Made by a program: the position numbers and the translations under genes
Notes under the pieces: model-generated
The model's input: the letters and a program-made list of their open reading frames with translations, nothing else
Told to the model about the DNA's origin: nothing
The model's database searches: none
Source: DATFXF01 sp035258565
GTDB taxonomy: Bacteria; Acidobacteriota; Terriglobia; Acidiferrales; UBA7541
Assembly: GCA_035258565.1 (NCBI GenBank)
Contig: DATFXF010000199.1
Coordinates: 1 to 20,828 of the forward strand
Direction of reading: 5' to 3'
Length of the DNA stretch: 20,828 bases
In this document: piece by piece, positions 1 through 6,906 of the stretch
Layout of the letters: each line of letters begins with the position of its first letter
Numbering within the stretch: the stretch's first letter is position 1

Positions 1-9
1 CCACGCGGA

Positions 10-18
10 TGCTACACT
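10..18 (+). promoter_or_regulatory. possible extended -10 promoter element ahead of the DUF1844 gene
   Basis: The sequence TGCTACACT matches an extended -10 (TGn followed by a TATAAT-like hexamer, TACACT, 4 of 6). It lies about 50 nt before the preferred TTG start at 65, which would give a leader of about 40 nt. The -35 region is outside the window, so only half the promoter can be judged. It could equally be chance. Confidence 0.3.
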
Positions 19-64
19 CGGAATCGAGTTGCCGGTGCTGTTTTGCCAGCCCGAGGGGACCCAA

Positions 65-571
65 TTGGCGGATCAAAAAGTCGACGAATCGTTTAAGGTC
101 ATTGACCGACGTCTATTTACGGCCCAAGGTGAGCTGCGCAAAGAAGCCCTGGAGGAGGAAAAACAGGAGAGCGCCCCCCCGCCCGAGCCATCTGGGGTCG
201 GCAGCGGGACCTCGGCGAGCAGTGGCAAAGTGTCGGCAGTCGCCGGGGGAGCGACCGGCACCGGCGCTAGGGCAGAGGCTCCCCCCTCTTCGCGCGGCTT
301 CCAGATGCTGGTGGATTTCCTGGCGCGAAACGCCGCGGTCTTGCTCGGCGGCTATGCGGACCCGCGGACAGGCCAGGCCATCCTGGACCTGGAGGGCGCC
401 CGCGAGATGATCGACATGCTCGATGCGCTCCGCGAAAAGACGCGCGGCAATCTTTCACCGGAGGATGATCAGCTGCTTATCGAAGTGCTGGGCAGCCTGA
501 AGCTCAGCTACCTCGAGGTGTCCAAGGCCGCGGCCCAGGCCATGAAGGAGAAGGCCAAGTCCAAGACCTGA
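65..571 (+). CDS. DUF1844 domain protein (function unknown)
   Basis: This is a soluble protein of about 168 aa with two recognisable parts. The N-terminus reads LADQKVDESFKVIDRRLFT, the conserved opening of DUF1844 proteins. The C-terminal half (FQMLVDFLARNAAVLLGGYA, then DPRTGQ, IDMLDALREKTRGNLSPEDD) is the helical DUF1844 core. They are joined by a low-complexity Pro/Gly/Ser/Ala linker of roughly 50 residues. I chose TTG at 65 because homologues start at the equivalent of M-A-D-x-K-V-D, and because GAGGGGA at 53-59 sits 5 nt upstream. The frame is also open further upstream (TTG at 29), so a longer form is possible. The biochemical role of the family is not established. The stop is 5 nt before the next gene, so the two are probably cotranscribed with ribF. 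Confidence 0.85.
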   Translation: MADQKVDESFKVIDRRLFTAQGELRKEALEEEKQESAPPPEPSGVGSGTSASSGKVSAVAGGATGTGARAEAPPSSRGFQMLVDFLARNAAVLLGGYADPRTGQAILDLEGAREMIDMLDALREKTRGNLSPEDDQLLIEVLGSLKLSYLEVSKAAAQAMKEKAKSKT

Positions 572-576
572 GCCAG

Positions 577-1410
577 ATGCCCGCCCTGAGCGAAGTCCAA
601 GGCCCCACCCAGCGCGAAGTCGTGCCGGCCTCGCTGCAGCTGACCGTGCTCGGTTCGGGCACCTCTATGGGCGTGCCCTCGCTCGGCTGCGCCTGTCGTG
701 TCTGCCACTCGTCCGATCCCCGCGACAACCGCCTCCGCCCCTCGATCCTGCTCTCGCGAGCCGGCCGCAACGTCGTCATCGACACGACGCCAGATTTCCG
801 CTCCCAGGCCCTGCGCGCCGGTGTCCAGCGGCTTGATGCCGTCGTCTACACGCACGGCCATGCGGACCACATTCTCGGCTTCGACGACATTCGCTCCTTC
901 AACCTCCGGCAGAAGATGCATCTGCCGATCTACGCCTCGGCAGAAACGCTAGCCACACTCCAGCGCACCTTCGCCTACGCGTTTGACCCCGCGCCCGCCC
1001 TCAGCACCATCCCGCAGGTAACGTTGCATGCCATCGACGGTCCGTTCGAGTTGTGCGGCACACATCTGGTGCCCGTGCCTGCGCGCCACGGCAACATGCG
1101 CGTCTTCGGATTCCGCTTCGGCCGTGCCGCTTACCTGACCGATCTCAGCAGCCTTCCCGAGGCATCGAAGGAGCTGCTACGCAACCTCGACGACTTGATT
1201 CTCGACGCGCTGCGCGACACCCCGCACCCCATGCACCAGACCGTCGAGCAGGCCCTGGCCTTGGTGGCCGAGCTCACCCCGCGCCGAGCTTGGTTGACGC
1301 ATATTTCACACGACCTGCCACATGCGGAGACCAACGCACGACTGCGCTCGCTCGGCTTCACACACGTCGAGCTCGCCTACGACGGTTTGAGTTTCGAGGT
1401 TGCGCCCTGA
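577..1410 (+). CDS. metallo-beta-lactamase-fold hydrolase, PhnP-like
   Basis: A 277-aa soluble hydrolase of the MBL superfamily. The opening beta-strand and loop LTVLGSGTSMGVPSLGC is typical of the PhnP-like branch, which carries an extra zinc site. Here C-A-C-R-V-C follows at about residues 43-48. The dinuclear metal motif is THGHADHILGFDD, followed by the RHGN histidine and the LTDLSSLP aspartate. PhnP itself is a cyclic phosphodiesterase of phosphonate degradation, but no phn genes are nearby. The real substrate is therefore open; cyclic nucleotides or other phosphodiesters are the family-level guess. ATG at 577 has no strong Shine-Dalgarno sequence, and family members usually begin near the L-T-V-L-G-S-G strand, so GTG at 622 is an alternative start. 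The TGA stop shares its A with the ATG of ribF, indicating translational coupling. Confidence 0.87.
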   Translation: MPALSEVQGPTQREVVPASLQLTVLGSGTSMGVPSLGCACRVCHSSDPRDNRLRPSILLSRAGRNVVIDTTPDFRSQALRAGVQRLDAVVYTHGHADHILGFDDIRSFNLRQKMHLPIYASAETLATLQRTFAYAFDPAPALSTIPQVTLHAIDGPFELCGTHLVPVPARHGNMRVFGFRFGRAAYLTDLSSLPEASKELLRNLDDLILDALRDTPHPMHQTVEQALALVAELTPRRAWLTHISHDLPHAETNARLRSLGFTHVELAYDGLSFEVAP

Positions 1411-2387
1411 TGCCGCTGGAGGTCCTCTATTCCGTGCCCGATTGGACGGCGCGCTTCGGCGCCGACACGAAGACAGCTCTGACGGTGGGGAGCTTCGACG
1501 GCATCCACCTCGGCCACCAGAAAATCCTGCGCGGTGTGGTCGAGCGAGCGCCTGCAATCCGCGCACTAGCTGCGGCAGTTACCTTCGACCCCCATCCGCT
1601 GAAGATTCTTCGGCCGGCCGAGGCTCCTCCGCTCATCTCCACACTCCAGCAGCGCTTGGCGGGCTTCGAGGAAATCGGGCTTGGCGCCGCGCTCGTCCTG
1701 CGCTTCGACCTGGAGCTCTCGCGGCTTTCGCCGGAAGAGTTCGTGCGCAGGATCCTACTCGAGAAGTTGCGCCTCCGCAGCATCCTGGTCGGGGGGAACT
1801 TCCGCTTTGGCCACCAGCAGACCGGCGACGTGAAGCGACTTGCTGAGCTCGGCCAGCGGTTCGGATTTGCGGTCGAGATCGTGCCGCCGGTCATCGTGCG
1901 CGGGCAGGTGGTGTCGAGCACCGCCATTCGCCGAGCGGTATGCGAAGGGCGTGTCGAGCAGGCGGCACGCCTGCTCGGGCGACCGTTCGTGCTGACCGGG
2001 GCAATCCGCCCGGGCAGCGGGCGCGGCCGCTCGCTCGTCGTTCCCACGCTTAACCTCGCACCTGAGCAGGAGCTATGGCCGGCCGTGGGAGTGTATGCCA
2101 CGAAAACGCGCCTGGGTGGGCGCCTCTACCGCTCGGCAACCAATGTGGGCGTGCGGCCGACCTTCGATGGTGGCCCGTTGACCATCGAAAGTCACCTATT
2201 CGATTTCTCTGAGACCGTCTCTTCCGGGCCCCTGGAGATTCTCTTTTGGAAGCGCCTGCGCAGCGAGAGAAAATTCAGCAGCGCCGATGCCCTGCGGGCG
2301 CAAATCTCTGCGGACCTGGCGCGCAGCGAGCGCTTCTTCGAGCGCCTGCACCGGGTGCGGTCGAAGGGTACGCGCCAGGCCGTTTAG
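1410..2387 (+). CDS. ribF: bifunctional riboflavin kinase / FAD synthetase
   Basis: A 325-aa cytosolic enzyme that phosphorylates riboflavin to FMN and adenylylates FMN to FAD. The N-terminal nucleotidyltransferase domain shows TVGSFDGIHLGHQKIL, TFDPHP, VGGNFRFGH and SSTAIRRAVCEG. The C-terminal flavokinase domain shows the GRPF..TG motif, GSGRGRSLVVPTLNL, the VGVYAT strand, NVGVRPTF and ESHLFDF. Length is normal for the bacterial two-domain enzyme (about 310 aa). I place the start at ATG 1410, which overlaps the upstream stop (TGATG), although the frame is open back to 1053; the upstream extension is antisense-like read-through of the hydrolase gene. The gene ends 27 nt before the convergent cytochrome gene, and no terminator hairpin is visible between them. 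Confidence 0.96.
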   Translation: MPLEVLYSVPDWTARFGADTKTALTVGSFDGIHLGHQKILRGVVERAPAIRALAAAVTFDPHPLKILRPAEAPPLISTLQQRLAGFEEIGLGAALVLRFDLELSRLSPEEFVRRILLEKLRLRSILVGGNFRFGHQQTGDVKRLAELGQRFGFAVEIVPPVIVRGQVVSSTAIRRAVCEGRVEQAARLLGRPFVLTGAIRPGSGRGRSLVVPTLNLAPEQELWPAVGVYATKTRLGGRLYRSATNVGVRPTFDGGPLTIESHLFDFSETVSSGPLEILFWKRLRSERKFSSADALRAQISADLARSERFFERLHRVRSKGTRQAV

Positions 2388-2414
2388 CGCCGCACGAGCA
2401 TCGCCCGGTCACCG

Positions 2415-2816
2415 CTACTTGAGCGTTTGGAGATAGCTGACGATTTGCCAGAGACGCTCGTCTGGCAGCTTCGACCACGAGGGCATACCTTCCTTGAGAT
2501 TCCCGTTGCGCAAAAACCAACGGAGCTTGCCCGGAGCAGTATTCTGAATCAGCGGAGCGCGCAGGTCGGGCGCCTTGTCCAGCCCGTGGCCCTCCGGGCC
2601 GTGGCAGCGCGCGCAGTGCCTCTTGAATAGCTTCCGCCCTGCCTCGATTGCGTCTGGCTGGCCCGCGTAGGGATTCCTGATCACCGCGGCGCTCTCGGGC
2701 GCCTTGCCGAGCTCCGCACCTAATTCTTCCGACTCCCGGGGCTTCTGCGCGCCCCCGGAAGCGGCCGAAAGGAGCAGCAAACTGACCAGGACCAAGCACC
2801 ACTCGAGTTTTCTCAT
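2415..2816 (-). CDS. small secreted monohaem cytochrome c (class I)
   Basis: A 133-aa exported electron carrier. A signal peptide is visible (MRKLEWCLVLVSLLLLSAAS, cleavage expected near GGA-Q). The mature domain has one haem c motif, C68-A-R-C71-H72, followed by GPEGHG, and the probable axial methionine M111 in EGMPSW. The C-terminal helix RLWQIVSYLQTL is typical of small class I cytochromes such as those of cbb3-type and alcohol-dehydrogenase modules. AGGAG lies a few nt before the ATG. It is 38 nt downstream of the outer-membrane-type protein and almost certainly in the same transcript. No oxidase or dehydrogenase subunit is nearby, so its redox partner is unknown. Confidence 0.92.
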   Translation of the reverse strand: MRKLEWCLVLVSLLLLSAASGGAQKPRESEELGAELGKAPESAAVIRNPYAGQPDAIEAGRKLFKRHCARCHGPEGHGLDKAPDLRAPLIQNTAPGKLRWFLRNGNLKEGMPSWSKLPDERLWQIVSYLQTLK

Positions 2817-2854
2817 GGGCTCCTGCGATCGAGCACGGCTCGTTCAACCCTTCA

Positions 2855-3760
2855 CTAGCGGAATAACTTTCTCATGCGACGGCCGAACCCTTCGATTTCG
2901 TAGGTCACTCCGAAGCGCAGCAGCAGGCGATGGCTTTCTCCCGTGAGACCGAACCCGGGAGAGAACCTGAGCGTGGTGCCGCTCGGCAGCTCCCAGGAAA
3001 GCAGGGGCGCGATGTAATGCGAGGTGCCAGATAGGGTGAAGTTTTGCGCGGTGCCCAGTCCGCCATAGAACTCCACGCCAGCCCGCAAATTCTCGCGGCA
3101 GAGGGTGCAGTCGCGCGGGCTGGCCGCGAGCGCGAGCGGCCGGCTCAAGCCCACTGCATAGCCAAACTCCCAGGCCCCACCTCCTAGGTTCTTTTCCGCA
3201 ATGAAATTCTCGGCGACGTTCCAACCCCGGAAATTGCTCGAGAGGATCAGCTTCGTCTCCAGCTCGCGCTTGCGCTCGCGGCGCAGCTCCCCATTGGGCT
3301 CGGCGAACTCCTTTTGTGAGTCAAAACCCACAACCTCCTTGAGCGACTTATCGGCCCCGTTCAAATTGACATATTCTAAGTACAGCACGGGGTTGATCCA
3401 GTGTTCGCCGAGCAGCGGCCGGAAGCGGTTCTCCCAACGGTAGCCGGTGAAGAGCGTCTTGTCGCCCCGCGTGGTTTGACCGTCGAGGTATAGCTCGGTC
3501 GTCCACCAGCCCTTGGCTCCGTAGCCGATCTCCACGGTGAGGCCCGCAAACGTGCGCGCTGTTTTTGGCAGGCCCACGACGGGACTAAAGGCCACCTCCA
3601 GATCCCCGGGCTCTTCCATCTGATGGTCGTAGGTGACAAAGTAAGGCTTCTCCTGGGCGCGGAGAGCCGGGGGGATGGCCACCGAGGCAAACAGGGCGCC
3701 CAGCGCCAGGGCCCCGGCGGTTGCGCCTTGTGTCCCGCGCCAGTTGAAACTGAGTTGCAT
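2855..3760 (-). CDS. probable outer-membrane beta-barrel protein, function unknown
   Basis: A 301-aa exported protein that I cannot assign to a named family. ATG at 3760 gives an Arg/Ala-rich signal peptide ending PPALRA-QE. The rest has no long hydrophobic helix, but it alternates short amphipathic strands rich in Trp, Tyr, Gly and Phe (GYGAKGWWTTELYLDG, FTGYRWENRF, NPVLYLEYVNL, AWEFGYAVGL, LLRFGVTYEI), the look of a transmembrane beta-barrel. C218-T-L-C221 forms an isolated CxxC in a putative loop, with no His, so it is not a c-haem site. A GTG at 3790 could add 10 residues, with GGGGGAG then inside the gene. The gene leads a two-gene unit with the cytochrome, and a 19-bp inverted repeat lies 59-77 nt upstream of its ATG. 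A link to metal handling or electron transfer at the outer membrane is inference. Confidence 0.7.
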   Translation of the reverse strand: MQLSFNWRGTQGATAGALALGALFASVAIPPALRAQEKPYFVTYDHQMEEPGDLEVAFSPVVGLPKTARTFAGLTVEIGYGAKGWWTTELYLDGQTTRGDKTLFTGYRWENRFRPLLGEHWINPVLYLEYVNLNGADKSLKEVVGFDSQKEFAEPNGELRRERKRELETKLILSSNFRGWNVAENFIAEKNLGGGAWEFGYAVGLSRPLALAASPRDCTLCRENLRAGVEFYGGLGTAQNFTLSGTSHYIAPLLSWELPSGTTLRFSPGFGLTGESHRLLLRFGVTYEIEGFGRRMRKLFR

Positions 3761-3771
3761 GTCGGGGCGCG

Positions 3772-3800
3772 ATTCTCCCCCGAGTACCACGCCCTGTCAA
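3772..3800 (-). promoter_or_regulatory. candidate sigma70-type promoter for the barrel protein-cytochrome pair
   Basis: On the minus strand a perfect TTGACA (3800-3795) is followed after exactly 17 nt by GAGAAT (3777-3772, 4 of 6). Transcription would begin near 3765, leaving only about 5 nt before the ATG at 3760. This predicts an almost leaderless mRNA, or else the GGGGGAGAAT stretch is really a distant ribosome-binding site and the promoter lies further upstream. Confidence 0.45.
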
Positions 3801-3818
3801 GGCACGCGGAAAAATTCT

Positions 3819-3837
3819 GTTGCAACTCGTTTGCAAC
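3819..3837. promoter_or_regulatory. 19-bp perfect inverted repeat, candidate Fur-family operator
   Basis: GTTGCAACTCGTTTGCAAC on the plus strand has two perfect 7-bp arms (GTTGCAA / TTGCAAC) around a 5-bp spacer. Total length and two-fold symmetry match what Fur-family dimers recognise (the classical Fur box is 19 bp), although the bases are not the E. coli GATAAT consensus. It lies between the 3' end of the Fur-family gene (3895) and the promoter region of the barrel-cytochrome unit. Assignment to that regulator rests on position and architecture only. Confidence 0.5.
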
Positions 3838-3894
3838 AAGCGTGTTTCCCCCACCCTCGCTCTCCTCCCCGCGGAATCGGTTTTCAGGGGGCGC

Positions 3895-4377
3895 TTAGGT
3901 ACGGCAGGCTTCGCAGTAGCCGCCGATCTCGGTGCGCGTGACGGTGATCTTGATGCCGCAATCTCGCTCGATCTGGCGCTTGAGCTGCTCGAACAGCCGG
4001 CTCTCGAATTCGCGTACCTTTCCGCAGCGCAGGCAGGCAATGTGGATATGATCGCGCGGGCCATGACTTTCGTAGTAGTGCTGGTCCCCGCGGATGTGCA
4101 ACAGGTCGAGCTCGTCAATCAAACCATGGCGCTTCAGCAGGTCGAGCGTGCGATAGACCGTGACGCGGTGCACCCGCGGATCCATCCTCCGCGCGCGTCG
4201 CAGGATGGAGCCGGCGTCGAGATGTCGCTCGGCACCATCCATCACTTCGAGCAGCACGCGCCGCTGGCGCGTCAGGCGCACGCCGCGCTCTTCGAGAGCG
4301 GCCTCGAGGCGCCCGGGCCTGGCGTTGGCATTGATGCGTTCGCCCGAAGAAACGCGATGGGCAGAGGTAGCGGCCAT
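3895..4377 (-). CDS. Fur-family transcriptional regulator
   Basis: A 160-aa DNA-binding metalloregulator. The winged-helix part spans about residues 22-90 and includes GVRLTRQRRVLLEVM and the recognition region HRVTVYRTLDLL followed by GLI. The C-terminal half carries D109-H110-I-H112, and the structural zinc cysteines C115-L-R-C118 and C155-E-A-C158. The D-H-x-H spacing resembles the PerR regulatory site as much as Fur or Zur, so the sensed signal (Fe2+, Zn2+, Mn2+ or peroxide) cannot be fixed from sequence. GGAGGGAA at 4384-4391 sits 6 nt before the ATG. It begins 24 nt after the ispG stop and is probably the last gene of that operon. The first 20 residues form an unusual basic/Ser extension. 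Confidence 0.92.
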   Translation of the reverse strand: MAATSAHRVSSGERINANARPGRLEAALEERGVRLTRQRRVLLEVMDGAERHLDAGSILRRARRMDPRVHRVTVYRTLDLLKRHGLIDELDLLHIRGDQHYYESHGPRDHIHIACLRCGKVREFESRLFEQLKRQIERDCGIKITVTRTEIGGYCEACRT

Positions 4378-4401
4378 GTTCGGTTCCCTCCAGGCGCGCC
4401 C

Positions 4402-5568
4402 TTAGTCGTTGGCGCCCCCGGGCGTCAACGAGACCAGACCCTCGGCAGACGGCCCCAGCGACTGCTCGGGCTCGGTCGGGCGCCCGGCCTTCTGGTCGGA
4501 GATGTAGAGCTCGATTTCCTTCACCAGCTCGGAAACGATCTGGTCTTCCGGCACGCGGCGAATGGCTTTGCCGTCGCGGTAGATCACACCATTGCCACGG
4601 CCGCAGGCCACCCCAATGTTTGCTGTGCGGGCCTCGCCGGGGCCATTCACGGCACAGCCCATCACCGCCAGGTGCAGCGAGTCCTGGATGTGCGAGGTGT
4701 GCCTCTCGATCTCGCCGACGATTTTGAACAGGTCCACTTCCAGCCGCCCGCAGGTGGGACAGGCAATGATCATCGGCCCGCGGGCGCGGATCTCCAGCGC
4801 CTTCAGGATTTCGTAGCCCACGCGCACTTCTTCTACCGGATCGGCCGCCAGGGAGACGCGGATGGTATCCCCGATGCCCTCGGCCAGCAGCATTCCCAGG
4901 CCCATCGAAGATTTAATCGTGCCCGAGAACTGCGTGCCCGCCTCGGTGATGCCGAGATGGAAGGGGTAGTCCACCTGCTTGGCGAGCAGACGGTAAGCGG
5001 CCACGGTCATGTTCACCGAGGAGGCTTTCAGCGAAATGATGATGTCGCGAAAATCAAGCTCCTCAAGGATCCTCACATGGAAGAGTGCGCTTTCGACCAT
5101 GCCCTCGGGCGTCGGATAGCCGTATTTTTCGAGCAGGTGCCGTTCGAGCGAGCCCGCGTTCACGCCGATGCGAATGGGTACGCCGCAAGCCTTCGCTTTT
5201 TTCACCACCTGGCGCACTTTATCCGCGTCGCCGATGTTCCCGGGGTTAATGCGCAGCTTGTCGATGCCGGCGTCGAGCACGGCCAGCGCTAGCCGATACT
5301 GGAAATGGATGTCGGCGACCAGCGTGGCCCGCGTGCGCCGGCGGATCTCTCCCACCGCGGCGGCAGCTTCCGCGTCCGGCACGGCCATGCGAACGATCTC
5401 GCAGCCAGCCTTCTCCATGGCCTCGATCTGGTCGAGCGTGGCGTCTACATCGCGCGTGTCCGTCTTCGTCATGGACTGGACGGCGATGGGCGCGTCCCCG
5501 CCGACGACATACCTTCCGACCCGCACGGGGCGCGTGACGCGGCGCGGGTTCAGTGCTGGATGTCTCAT
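4402..5568 (-). CDS. ispG: 4-hydroxy-3-methylbut-2-enyl diphosphate synthase (flavodoxin/ferredoxin-dependent)
   Basis: A 388-aa cytosolic [4Fe-4S] enzyme of the MEP pathway, converting the cyclic diphosphate MEcPP to HMBPP. The TIM-barrel part shows IAVQSMTKTDTRD, VADIHFQYRLA, KLRINPGNIG and IGVNAGSLE. The cluster-binding part shows C270-P-T-C273, C305 in VMGCAVNGPGE and E312, the residue set known for the bacterial enzyme. Length is normal for the bacterial short form. The last 30 or so residues (QKAGRPTEPEQSLG onward) are a low-conservation tail. It sits between rseP (15-nt gap) and the Fur-family gene, both on the same strand. Confidence 0.97.
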   Translation of the reverse strand: MRHPALNPRRVTRPVRVGRYVVGGDAPIAVQSMTKTDTRDVDATLDQIEAMEKAGCEIVRMAVPDAEAAAAVGEIRRRTRATLVADIHFQYRLALAVLDAGIDKLRINPGNIGDADKVRQVVKKAKACGVPIRIGVNAGSLERHLLEKYGYPTPEGMVESALFHVRILEELDFRDIIISLKASSVNMTVAAYRLLAKQVDYPFHLGITEAGTQFSGTIKSSMGLGMLLAEGIGDTIRVSLAADPVEEVRVGYEILKALEIRARGPMIIACPTCGRLEVDLFKIVGEIERHTSHIQDSLHLAVMGCAVNGPGEARTANIGVACGRGNGVIYRDGKAIRRVPEDQIVSELVKEIELYISDQKAGRPTEPEQSLGPSAEGLVSLTPGGAND

Positions 5569-5583
5569 TCGCTCGGAGTTCCT

Positions 5584-6900
5584 CTAATGTGTAGGTAGGA
5601 GCCTTACTACGTCATTGTACATAACCATCGCGAAAATGACCAACAGAAACACCAAGCCCACCTGCACGAAGCGCTCTTTGACCACAAGGCTGAGGTCGCG
5701 TCTGAGGATGCCTTCCACGGCCAGCATCAAGATATGCCCGCCGTCGAGAATGGGAATCGGCAGCAGGTTCAGGATGGCCAGGTTCAAGCTGATGACCGCC
5801 ATCAAGTTGATGACGTCCACTGGTCCGCGACGCGCCGCCCGCCCCGATTCCCGCGCGATGCCCAGCGGCCCTTCCACCTGCTTGAGCGACATGCGGCCTT
5901 CAAACAACTGGGCGACGACGTGCAGGATCTGCCGGGTCATCCGCGCATTGAGCCACACCGCGCGCTCCATGGCTCCGCTGATCGGATAGCTGCGCTTTTC
6001 GGTGGCGAAGCGAAAACTGAAGCCGATCTGCCAGCGCGGCAGGCCATCGCCCGGATCACCCCACACCGGGTGCACCTCGAGCCGCAGCTTGCGATCCCCG
6101 CGCCGGACCAGCAATTCAGTCGGCTGACCGGCGCGCTCCTGTACCTTGGCCGCAAACTGAATCGGGCTGATGACGGGCTGCCCTTCGATCGCCAGGATCT
6201 CATCGCCGGCCTGGAGGCCGCTGCGTTCCCCGGGCAGGCCATGGGTGACCGCGCCGACCACCACGGGCTCCGGCGGGTAGCCCACAACGGCAAACTCGTC
6301 GGGTGCGGCGTGCACCGTCGTCTTCACCAATCGTCCCTCGCGTTCGATGGTGACCGGAATCGGGGTTCCTGGCGATAGAAACAGAAGCTCGAGGAATACG
6401 CGCTCCCAGGTCGAATTCCCATAGCCACGGAATTCCACAATACGGTCTCCCGCGCGGATGCCAGCCTTTTCCGCGGGGGAGTCTCTTAGCACGCCAGCAA
6501 CGACTACGGGCTTGTCCACATAGGTACGCTGGGAAGTGCCGGAAACGAACAACACCGAGGTCAGCACCACCGCCGTAATGATGTTCATTGCCGGCCCGGC
6601 AACTGCGATCAGCACGCGCTGCCAGCGCGGCTTGGAGAGGAACTCATCCGGCTCACCCTTGCGTTCTTCCGAAGGGTTGTCGCCGGCCATCTTCACATAG
6701 CCGCCGACCGGGAGAGCGCTGATGCGGTAGTCGGTCGCTCCGCGCCGGTAGCCCCACAGCCGCGGGCCGAACCCGAGCGAGAAAACCTCTACGCGCACGC
6801 CGAATAGCTTGGCCACTAGAAAATGCCCCCACTCGTGCACCAGAACCATCAGGCCGAGCACGATGATCACCGCGACAATGCTAGTCAGGACTTGAACCAT
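5584..6900 (-). CDS. rseP: RseP-type site-2 intramembrane zinc metalloprotease
   Basis: A 438-aa inner-membrane protease of the M50B family that cleaves membrane-bound anti-sigma factors and signal-peptide remnants. TM1 carries the catalytic H22-E-W-G-H26 motif. The GFGP and LPVGGYVKM segments that follow are family hallmarks. Two periplasmic PDZ domains lie at about residues 115-190 and 205-275 (DSPAEKAGIRAGDRIVEF and GLPGERSGLQAGDEILAI). The third metal ligand is in the C-terminal NLLPIPILDGGH at about 385. AGGA lies a few nt before the ATG, and the gene starts 6 nt after the dxr stop. The dxr-rseP-ispG order suggests coexpression with isoprenoid synthesis. No rseA- or sigma-E-like gene is present here, so the substrate is unknown. 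Confidence 0.96.
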   Translation of the reverse strand: MVQVLTSIVAVIIVLGLMVLVHEWGHFLVAKLFGVRVEVFSLGFGPRLWGYRRGATDYRISALPVGGYVKMAGDNPSEERKGEPDEFLSKPRWQRVLIAVAGPAMNIITAVVLTSVLFVSGTSQRTYVDKPVVVAGVLRDSPAEKAGIRAGDRIVEFRGYGNSTWERVFLELLFLSPGTPIPVTIEREGRLVKTTVHAAPDEFAVVGYPPEPVVVGAVTHGLPGERSGLQAGDEILAIEGQPVISPIQFAAKVQERAGQPTELLVRRGDRKLRLEVHPVWGDPGDGLPRWQIGFSFRFATEKRSYPISGAMERAVWLNARMTRQILHVVAQLFEGRMSLKQVEGPLGIARESGRAARRGPVDVINLMAVISLNLAILNLLPIPILDGGHILMLAVEGILRRDLSLVVKERFVQVGLVFLLVIFAMVMYNDVVRLLPTH

Positions 6901-6906
6901 GATTTC

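Noticed and set aside
2388..2414. Terminator between convergent ribF and the cytochrome gene
   Set aside because: The 27-nt gap has no stem followed by a T tract in either direction.
3820..5292. A 490-codon plus-strand open frame opposite the Fur-family gene and ispG
   Set aside because: Both genes beneath it are complete with all key residues. The antisense product is low-information and His/Gly/Arg-rich.
5734..6378. A 214-codon plus-strand frame inside rseP
   Set aside because: It is antisense to the PDZ and protease region of an intact rseP and has no recognisable domain.
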